From the NCBI GenBank assembly GCA_903813345.2, contig CAIIXF020000011.1, positions 8,716,842-8,776,841 of the forward strand: a stretch of DNA of 60,000 bases, given 5' to 3'. The stretch comes from Owenia fusiformis (taxonomy: Eukaryota > Annelida > Polychaeta > Sabellida > Oweniidae). The notes beneath the pieces were generated by a model. The model was not told the origin of the DNA, did not search any database, and saw only the letters and a program-made list of their open reading frames with translations. Both the position numbers and the translations under genes were made by a program. Numbering within the stretch: position 1 is the stretch's first letter; the number at the start of each line of letters is the position of its first letter. Shown here one piece after another: positions 51,735 to 60,000 of the stretch.

Positions 51735-51971
51735 GTCTAGTTTTGATATTTCAAAATCAAGAAACCATAAAAAAGATGTGTTTTATTCATTGTTAATCAG
51801 TGATTTTTACTCTGCAAGGCCTACATATATACATGATTACCTATACGAAAAAAGTAAGTTTTTAAAAATTACCACTCAAAAGTTATGAAGACCTAAACTT
51901 CAACCTCTGATTTCTCAATGTCAGTGAAAATGCAATTGTAACAATGAGGAAATAATGGGACGATATATGTA

Positions 51972-52466
51972 TTTATTATGCACCTCATTAAAATACTCAA
52001 ATCTGATTTGTTCTTAGTTGCTTGTAATTTGGCAATACTCTGCTCTTTTCTGAAAACTGCCGGATATTTTTTTAATATCTGACCCTTTCGAGAAAAAGGG
52101 TCGGATATTTTTTTCAATGTTTTTGCAACATTCCCACTTCAGAGTTTTATTTCTTATGATGGAGTACTACTTAAAGCTTACATCTGAAACTGGCGGAAAA
52201 TAGAAGAAAAAAATGCACTTAATCAATCACAATTACCCTTATCATTCAAAAGTTATATATAATTCTGCAAGAACGTCTCGAATAAATAAAAATTAAATTC
52301 CCGGGGCAAATATTTTCGTCCAGTGTAGCGAATAAACTGGCCGGAAGTCGTCTGAGTTTTGAAAGAAAAAATAAATAAATGTCAAAATAATGTCAACTAA
52401 ACGACAGTTTAAGCCTGTACTCCAGTAAGTACTCCACTTAACTTTGATTGGGAGGTGCATAATAAA
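51972..52466. mobile_element. MITE-like element with perfect 15-bp inverted ends
   Basis: TTTATTATGCACCTC (51972-51986) is exactly complementary to 52452-52466. Subterminal similarity continues with TAAAATACTC against GAGTACT phrases. No coding frame. The right end abuts the large hairpin at 52465-52609. Confidence 0.65.
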
Positions 52467-52609
52467 ACAAATACTGGATGATCAGGAGCTGGATATGGCC
52501 AGAATACCTATCCTCGAAAAAATATTGGGCTCGGCTGCCGCCTCGCCCAATATTTTTTCTCGAATAGGTATTCTGCCATATCCAGCTCCTGATCATCCAG
52601 TATTTGTTT
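52465..52609. repeat. 145-bp hairpin with ~65-bp arms
   Basis: AAACAAATACTGGATGATCA, GGAGCTGGATATGG, CAGAATACCTAT and AAAATATTGGGC on the left are mirrored by their complements on the right up to AGTATTTGTTT. Only one or two mismatches are seen. The short loop TCGGCTGCCGCCTC is the only GC-rich segment nearby. It could be a foldback element or the junction of two inverted element ends. Confidence 0.9.
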
Positions 52610-52734
52610 AATATTTTTTTATGGGTGCATTATCTAAGTCAATATTGGGGATGTAGTGCTTTTGAGACCAAATTGAAAACATTACATCTTTGCTGATTAA
52701 TACCTTTCTTTTTAACATTGACTGCTTTATGTAT

Positions 52735-53030
52735 TGCTTGGTTATTATCTGGTGCATTTGGTCTCTTTTGGCCAGTATTGGGTGCATTATGCATTTGTTA
52801 GTTATTATCTGGTGCATTTGGCTTCTTTTGGCCAATATTGGGTGCATTATGCATTTGTTAGTTATTATCGGGTGCATTTGGCCTTTTTGGCCAATTTTGG
52901 GTTCATTGTACATTTATTAATTATTATTGGGTGCATTCGGCCTCTTTTGGCCAATATTGGGTGCATTATGCATTTGTTAGTTATTATTGAGTGTATTTTG
53001 TTTTCCTACATTCGGTGCATTATGATTTTG
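52735..53030. repeat. 60-bp minisatellite, about 5 copies
   Basis: The unit is TTAGTTATTATCTGGTGCAT, TTGGCTTCTTTTGGCCAATA, TTGGGTGCATTATGCATTTG. Copies are similar and the last is degraded. GGTGCATTAT also occurs just before the array, next to the hairpin (52624-52633). Open frames on both strands are by-products. Confidence 0.9.
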
Positions 53031-54885
53031 GCCAAAGGGGAGAATCATTTTGATCAATATTTTATATGTTATGATTCAAATTGATAGTTGGTGTATTCAG
53101 TAAATATCCTGCAGATTTATAAACAAACTTTAACTGACACTTTCTTGTTTGTTTAGATGCTAGTTAAGCCAACTAGCCATTAATTCACCTCTTTGCTTTG
53201 CCCTTTTACAAGTCAGCCATATATTCAATTTTACAAGCATTCCTCTTCATTCTGTCATGTAAAGATTAAACTAAAAGTTGATAATTCATTTGGTTTCTGC
53301 AGACAAGATGTTTTTCCCATTCTGCTATTTTTCAGTCAATGTTTCTCACAGAAATATTTGTTTGGACTTGTAATTTTATGACAAAACACTACCAACAAAA
53401 CTATGGTATCAGTGTGTATGTGCTACTGTGTACATACACAAGGTCCAGCAAGTACTTGTAGTGTATACACGTGTGATATGGTATTAAGCCACCTAATCTC
53501 AGCTAATATTCCATCAATATACTCAAATCCTCTTGTTAGGGGAGGCATCAAAAATTGGATGTTGGATTGTAAACTAAATAAATCTAGTTTTGGCTTTGAC
53601 CCCCTCCGCCAAAACTAAATACCATGAAAGTTGATCGCTGACTTTTGATATTTTATTTTTTCCAATGTGAGTCTACTGCATTATTCTTTTTTATGCACAG
53701 AATGAAAAACGTTATAGTTGTAATAAGCCTGTGAATGCTTATAATAGTTTTTATTACATATAGACTCCAATTGTATACTCAATATCGTTCTAATATGTGA
53801 AGAATTATCATAAACTTATGATAAATTGTGTTCATGTTGGATCAACACCATCGATACGATGAAATTACCAATTCCCAGGCGATCAAAAACGAGAACCCTT
53901 TAGTTACTGTTTGAGAATTTGGAAAATTATGTCTAAAAACGATCTAGTTTTTGTTAATTCCTAGCGGAATTTGAGGCTTTTAACAACTACTGTATTGATA
54001 GAATAGAATTCATTAGAATAATTTTGAAGAAGAAAGCATCAGGTAAAATCTTTATTTTTTAAACCATTCCAAGGCACTCCGAGTCAAAATTGGAAAAAAT
54101 TGGAAATGTTGATATTTGTCAGATAGCAAACGGAAATGGTTTTTAACCCCCTGCCCCTAACTAGATTTATTTTGATGTCTCAATCCGACATCAAACTTTT
54201 GATGCCTCCCCTTATTAGGTGTCACAGTTGGCCAAAGACAGTTCGACAGGATATTATAGAGCCTTCATTCAAATACAAATTTAATAGCTGTTTTCATTAA
54301 GATACAGTGCTTTAATGGTAAAAGATAAAACTGTTTTGTTTAAGAATAAAAAGAACCTGTAAATAGAGTTCAAGAATCCTGTTATGTCTTAAAGAGACTC
54401 TGTACCACAGTGGTGTCCCATTATTACTGTTTATATAATATCTTGCATCCCTGAGATATATCTTGAGACCAACTTATGATATTCTTTTGCCGATACATGT
54501 ACAGTATAATGAAATAATCAACAGAACAACCAATAACGATTGAGATTTAAAGAAATTATTGTTTCTGTCTAGCCATGTTCAAATATAAAATTAATTTTCA
54601 AAAATGTAATTCTTCTGAATTTTGAATTGATTAAGAATTATTTAATGGTTGGGGTGTACTAGTGAAAGTGAAAAGCATCTTTAGTAGAACTTTATAAGGA
54701 ACAGGACAGTTAGACTAGCTCTCCTAAAATGCTTCACATATCTCATAGAATCTGCTTTCTTATATCATTAGAGGCATTCTCCAGCCTGTCAGATTCATTT
54801 GGCCAAGAGGCATGCCAATTTGCTGCTAAACTGGTTTTATATTTTGTATTCTTGCCTACTTATCTGCCAATCACTTCACCTTAAC
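53031..54885 (+). other. Unassigned DNA, presumably TMEM135 intron
   Basis: No exon could be supported. GGGGAGGCATCAAAA (53540) and its near complement TTTTGATGCCTCCCC (54198-54212) are inverted about 660 bp apart. CTAGTTTTGGC...CCCCCTCCGCC and CCCCCTGCCCCTAACTAG lie beside them. They may be the ends of one element (about 53530-54220). Confidence 0.45.
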
Positions 54886-55325
54886 CTAGAATGAGTGTCA
54901 CAATATAACCTTGAATGAGTGTCACAATATAACCTAGAATGAGTGTCAGAATATAACCTTGAATGAGTGTCACAATATAACCTAGAATGAGTGTCAGAAT
55001 ATAACCTTGAATGAGTGTCACAATATAACCTAGAATGAGTGTCAGAATATAACCTTGAATGAGTGTTACAATATAACCTAGATTGAGTGTCACAATATAA
55101 CCTTGAATGATTGTCACAATATAACCTTGAATGAGTGTCACAATATAACCTAGAATGAGTGTCACAATATAACCTAGAATGAATGTCACAATATAACCTA
55201 GAATGAGTGTCACAATATAACCTAGAATGAGTGTCACAATATAACCTAGAATGAGTGTCACAATATAACCTAGAATGAGTGTCACAATATAACCTAGATT
55301 GAGTGTCACAATATAACCTTGAACA
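54886..55325. repeat. 24-bp minisatellite, about 18 copies
   Basis: The unit is TGAGTGTCACAATATAACCT followed by AGAA, with AGAA/TGAA alternation in the first half and a uniform second half. The reverse strand reads as RLYCDTHS or YIVTLILG repeats; no initiation context or conserved flank supports translation. Confidence 0.95.
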
Positions 55326-55451
55326 GCTGTAATTATAGCTGACATAATTATTGATGTTGTGTGATTGCTGTATTAAGACCTTAGACCATAAACTAAACAA
55401 GGCATTAACATGCAAATGTCACCACCCACCATTTGTTATAGACACTGTACA

Positions 55452-55517
55452 TCAACTGCCAAACACCAACCACCGAACACCAACCACCGAACACCAACCA
55501 CCGAATACCAACCACTT
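55452..55517. repeat. 14-bp repeat, about 4 copies
   Basis: CACCAACCACCGAA repeats from the phrase AACTGCCAAACACC to AATACCAACCACTTG. Purine/pyrimidine-skewed and short. Confidence 0.8.
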
Positions 55518-58197
55518 GTAGTGGTGACATAATAAAGTTAGTATAAGGGCTATATAGAACAACATGTACCAGGATTTTTTTAGCCAAGTCCAAGGCCTAA
55601 GTAGGTTAATTTTATACTCAGCTCAACCTCTAATATAAGAAATGGCAAATATTGTCTGTTCTTACCAAGTGGGTAATTGAAAAACCATTTTGTGTTTTTT
55701 CCTCTGCAGATTCTTCTATGATGGTGGTTTCAGAGAGAAATGATGAAAATTAACAAAGATCTGCAAATAGTATTCAGAGAACCTGCTTAATTTGTCAAGA
55801 TAATGAAGTGTGTGTGAAAATTAAATCACAGGAAATTAGAAATAACCCAAAAAACTCTTGAATTTGCTCTCAATTTGTGGATATTGTTGAAAGTGGTAAA
55901 ATGAATCCAATTAACAGGCTTTTCTGTATAATTGAAGATAATGAGTTTATAGTATCTCTGGCAGAATATTTCATTTCCAATAAGTTTGAAAAGTGGAATA
56001 GGAAAAATCATAGAGATATTAATTTAGAATAGTGATACACTTGTCATAGTTGTTGTATATATAAAGGACACTATATACTTTCTTGAATATTTCAAGAACT
56101 GTGACTTAATGTGTCTATAATGTATGAATCTGTTTGACAGGAAAAGCAGGTTTCCAATGTTTGTCATGATGACTAGCAATGACTAACTATTTAAACACAA
56201 TTAACAAGCTCATCTCAACATCTCTTTGATGTGAACTCTCTCAGATATCACTTAAATAACTTGATGAAATCTGAACATTTTCTCACCACAGAAAAGCTAT
56301 ATGTATTCCCTAGGAAACAATTCAAAAGAAACCAAAATTTAATCTCTCCTAAATAATCAAGAAAACTATCTTTAATTTGTTTGTTGTAAGGAATCCATTC
56401 TTCATTTAATATCACACACGTTTTCAGATTAATACGCAGAAAGTTTAGATTTCCAGATTTTCATTTGTTTCTGTAAGATTTCTTTTCTCAGCATCTTCGC
56501 CATCTGCCTCTATGAATTCAATTACCTATGTTTCTATTTTGTATTCAATAACTACAGTTGTGCATTAGACAATATGTCTGCGGTGCGAAAAAATCTGGTG
56601 AAAAAGTATCTGTTGTTTGCATGGTTAGTTTAAGAATGTCTCAAATATGGGATGCCTCACATGAACAGTGCAAAAGGGAAAAGTCAAGGAAATTTTGATC
56701 TTCCTCAAAAATAGCCAGGGATTTAAACAATTTTTAGAAATATCAGGGACAGGTCTGGACATTTTAGATCAATGTATAAGCTTACTGAAAAAATATTTTT
56801 TATACTTAAGTTTTATCAATCAATTTTATCAATTAATCAAATAATCAGTCAATCATTTAACTTTTTGACAGTAATGCCAATGTATTCTTCTAGTATATTT
56901 TGATTTATAGCAAATTGCTTATTTTACTATATTTAACTTCTAGTTCTTAAGCCCTGTATACACTATAAATAAATTTTCAATCGTTTCAATTGTTTCAACC
57001 ATTTCAATCAGTTCAATCGTTTCAATGCTTGCATCATTTCCTACTTTTCAATGCTTGCGTCATTTGGAGCATTTCAATCGATTCTCCTTTGAAATGAATT
57101 TCAAGTTTCGCTGTTTGCGCCTGTTTTTCACATTCTCTTTCATTCCAACCATTTCAAGCATTTCGGCCCTTTCACCCCCCGTTTCAAGCATTTCGAATGC
57201 CAGTGTATACACCCCTTTAAACTGAAAATTGTGCGAAATTTGTGAAAGCTGTGACTTGAAAAAGAATTTTGGAATGTGTGATTAGACAGGCAATGAACAT
57301 ATACACATTACAAGATTCATGGCAGACTTTGTAATAGGAGTCACCACATCCTTCATGAAAAATAAAAGAACCATTTTCATTTCTTTTTCATTGCTCAGGA
57401 ATTCCTCTATATTTTCTCTTTTCACATATATTTTCAGAAAGTGTTTGTTTTTGCATGGGTGATTTGATCATCACTAAAAGAGAACTGAATCCATTGGGAG
57501 TGTGTTTGCATAGCAGGATGGGGTAATTGAAGATATATGTTAGGCAAATTGGAATTCACAGCAGCTATGTAAAACAGATATCTGAAATCCTTGCAGATAT
57601 TAAAACATTGCTCGCTCAAAGTTATAACAAAGTTTCCAACTTTCTTGAAGAATACTCCTCAATGGCAATCTACCTCTCATACAATGGAGAATTCTCCCGT
57701 AATCCTGAATGGAAAAATCCGGATTTGTTTTCAATGAAACTGCAAACCGTTTTGAAATTAGCTATTTGATCAGTGCGAGATATCAGCGGTTTATGCTCAG
57801 TAGGGGCAGATTGGATCAACTACAACAAAATCTCACAAAAATCTCAACAATAAATCTTATATAATCTTTAATGACATCTACAAAATTTAATCTTTTTTTG
57901 AATGTTATTACTGTTTATTGGTCAGGACCATAAATATGTCATTTTATTGTTTTTTTGTAAAGAAGGAGGTAAGATTAACGAAATGGGAAATAGTTATAAT
58001 GACTGGGTTTCAGAGCAAAATCTGTATCATGTATATTTGATCCGGCACACAGTATGTGTCCAGTGAAACGTCCCTTTTCTTCAAAACAATCTGAGATGGG
58101 AATAAGTTAATATAGCACTTTTCTACCAAACATCTCTTCCATACAATATCAGACTTGTGTCAATATCCTCCCATTTTTCCTGGAAATTTCAAAAAGA
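55518..58197 (+). other. Unassigned DNA, presumably intronic
   Basis: No exon could be supported. Between about 56975 and 57200 a loose 10-bp pattern (TTTCAATCGT, TTTCAACCAT, TTTCAAGCAT) recurs. An open stretch at 57539-57772 reads QISEILADIKTLLAQSYNKV and NFLEEYSSMAIYLSYNGEFS. It looks protein-like but lacks a start, clear splice sites and a recognised family. Confidence 0.4.
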
Positions 58198-58430
58198 TCA
58201 CAAAATTTCATGCATATTTACATAATTTGGTAAATGATTCTCGTTCCTATTTGTGACATTTCTTGCTGATTCCTCTCTATCTAAGAAGATTTCTTGAATA
58301 AATAAATGACCATTGATGATTGCTTTATCCAGGGGTTCTACCAGATGCCTGATAAGTGCAGTGGGTTTACACAACATGAAAATCTGGTTGAGATGTTGCA
58401 CAGCGTCTAACATCATGAACAACTCCACTG
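58198..58430 (-). other. Unidentified protein-like open stretch at edge of array
   Basis: On the reverse strand an open frame leaves the 51/57-bp array and continues uninterrupted for about 70 codons: AVQHLNQIFMLCKPTALIRH, LVEPLDKAIINGHLFIQEIF, LDREESARNVTNRNENHLPN, then a stop. Its composition is more protein-like than most of the window. I do not recognise it. It may be an exon or pseudogene fragment from which the array grew, or chance. Confidence 0.25.
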
Positions 58431-59590
58431 TCTCAGTCTGAAGACTATCAATCTCAAAAACATTAAATATCATGAACAATGTCACAGTCTCAATCATGTC
58501 AATCTCAAAAAAATCAAATATCATGAACAATCTCACAGTCTCAATCCTGTCAATCTCAAAAATATCAAATATCATGAACAATGTCACAGTCTCAATATAT
58601 AACTTTTCAATCTCAAAAACATCAAATATCATGAACAATGTCACAGTCTCAATCATGTCAATCTCAAAAAAATCAAATATCATGAACAATCTCACAGTCT
58701 CAATCCTGTCAATCTCAAAAATATCAAATATCATGAACAATGTCACAGTCTCAATATATAACTTTTCAATCTCAAAAACATCAAATATCATGAACAATGT
58801 CACAGTCTCAGTCCTGTCAATCTCAAAAATATCAAATATCATGAACAATGTCACAGTCTCAATATATAACTTTTCAATCTCAAAAACATCAAATATCATG
58901 AACAATGTCACAGTCTCAATCCTGTCAATCTCAAAAATATCAAATATCATGAACAATGTCCCAGTCTCAATATATAACTTGTCAATCTCAAAAACATCAA
59001 ATATCATGAACAATGTCACAGTCTCAATATATAACTTGTCAATCTCAAAAACATCAAATATCATGAACAATGTCACAGTCTCAATCCTGTCAATCTCAAA
59101 AACATCAAATATCATGAACAGTGTCACAGTCTCAATATATAACTTGTCAATCTCAAAAATATCAAATATCATGAACAATGTCACAGCATCCTGTCAATCT
59201 CAAAAATATCAAATATCATGAAAAATGTCATAATCTCAATCATGTCAATCTCAAAAACATCAAATATCATGAACAATGTCACAATCTCAATATATAACTT
59301 GTCAATCTGAAAAACATCAAATGTCATGAACAATGTCACACTGTCACAGTCTCAATATTTAACCTGTCAATCATCAAATATCATGAACATTGTCACAGTC
59401 TCAATTTATAATCTGTCAATCTTAAAAATGTCAAATATGAACAATGTCACAGTCTCAGTATATAACATGTCAAGATCAAAAACGTCAAAACATTATGAAC
59501 AATGTCATAGTCTCAATATGTCAATATCAAAAATGTCAAACATTATGAACAATGTCACAGTCTCAATATCAATATCAAAAAATGAAAAAG
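58395..59590. repeat. 51/57-bp minisatellite, about 22 copies
   Basis: Units share CAATCTCAAAAACATCAAAT and ATCATGAACAATGTCACAGT, ending in either CTCAATCCTGT (51 bp) or CTCAATATATAACTTGT (57 bp). A 51+51+57 block (159 bp) is repeated twice near 58472-58790 and the types then alternate. The right end (after 59290) is degraded. Both strands stay open because the periods are multiples of three. Not judged to be a gene. Confidence 0.94.
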
Positions 59591-60000
59591 AGTAGAATAG
59601 GTGAGGAAGTAAACAGCCATATAGTCAACACACATAGAACATAGAAATGCTTGTTAAACTGATACTTTATGAAATAGGCAGAACAATTGAAAATAACATG
59701 AACAGAGGGAAATGTAGAATTTGGGTTGTTTATATTAATTTCAAAGAATCTGCTGACAGCATTGAGAAGTACAGTAAGGAGATCTTTCAGTGAATCAGAT
59801 TTTAATTTTATACCAATTTTAGATTTAATTAAAGCACATTTTGTTGTTCTGTTTTCTTAACAACTTCGACTATGAACTGGCAATTAAAGTAAAACATAGT
59901 TATTTTAAGGGCAAGTCTATTGAAAAGATCCCAGCTGAAATATGGCCAGCTTTCTTGCAGTTTAATAGTTTTCTGATGATTTCGGAATTTAATTTGAAAT
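59591..60000 (+). other. Right edge, nothing recognised
   Basis: AT-rich DNA, presumably still within the TMEM135 gene or its neighbour. No exon seen. Confidence 0.4.

Noticed and set aside
53334-53450. Acceptor-like TGCTATTTTTCAG followed by an open stretch
   Set aside because: The peptide (SMFLTEIFVWTCNFM) does not resemble TMEM135 and no donor is obvious.
54876-55415. 179- and 154-codon reverse frames
   Set aside because: Readings of the 24-bp array in two phases; both being open argues against coding.
56494-56632. Possible TMEM135 exon after TTTCTTTTCTCAG (SIFAICLYEFNYL)
   Set aside because: Only readable in a phase that does not follow exon 5, and the peptide has no convincing family match.
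57419-57490. Possible next TMEM135 exon after TTCATTGCTCAG (EFLYIFSFHIYFQKV)
   Set aside because: Phase fits and it is hydrophobic, but it does not match the conserved segment expected after NNGE, has no clear donor and soon reaches a stop.
58198-59221. 328-codon reverse and 249-codon forward frames
   Set aside because: They overlap the 51/57-bp array and are open on both strands. Only the non-repeat tail at 58198-58430 was kept, as a low-confidence note.

Overview
The window looks like AT-rich nuclear DNA from an invertebrate animal, most likely a lophotrochozoan such as a bivalve mollusc. The phylum is an inference from repeat style and gene structure, not something the sequence proves. 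Only two protein genes can be recognised, both on the + strand. The first is an uninterrupted Frizzled-4-type receptor (FZD4, 2827-4566). The second is the 5' part of a multi-exon TMEM135 gene, with exons between 26248 and 50268, which must continue past the right edge. In human these two genes are also neighbours (11q14.2), so this is a deep microsynteny.

Layout. 1-2826: a small mariner-type MITE, then anonymous upstream DNA. 2827-4566: FZD4. 4567-26247: about 21.7 kb of gene-poor DNA with tandem arrays of 33, about 21, 30, 30 and 28 bp and a tRNA-Val-like relic. 26248-26388: TMEM135 exon 1. Exons 2 and 3a follow at 30414-30541 and 31029-31118. 31119-47159 is a 16-kb intron that is almost wholly repetitive. 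It holds a perfect 254-copy TGTC tract, a MITE, and about 9 kb of a 69-bp satellite broken up by at least six inserted elements. 47160-47252 is exon 3b, and exons 4 and 5 lie at 48642-48675 and 50203-50268. The rest is intron or unassigned DNA with MITEs, foldback elements and further minisatellites (60, 24, 14 and 51/57 bp).

Main observation. Exons 3a and 3b of TMEM135 encode homologous versions of the same membrane segment, and both start and end in the same splice phase (both phase 2). Exon 2 can join either, and either can join exon 4 in frame. This is the classic layout of a mutually exclusive exon pair, and the two alternatives are separated by the 69-bp satellite. Each satellite monomer carries a pyrimidine-rich stretch ending in CAG that resembles a 3' splice acceptor, a CAGCTG E-box, a CATATG and a TGATTGAT (PBX/HOX-like) motif. 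At least four insertions of two element families sit at the same point of the monomer, CCAA/TTG.

How the genes relate: FZD4 is a plasma-membrane Wnt receptor and TMEM135 is a multi-pass organelle membrane protein linked to mitochondria and peroxisomes. Nothing in the sequence shows a shared function. The linkage may reflect shared regulatory DNA in the large intergenic region.
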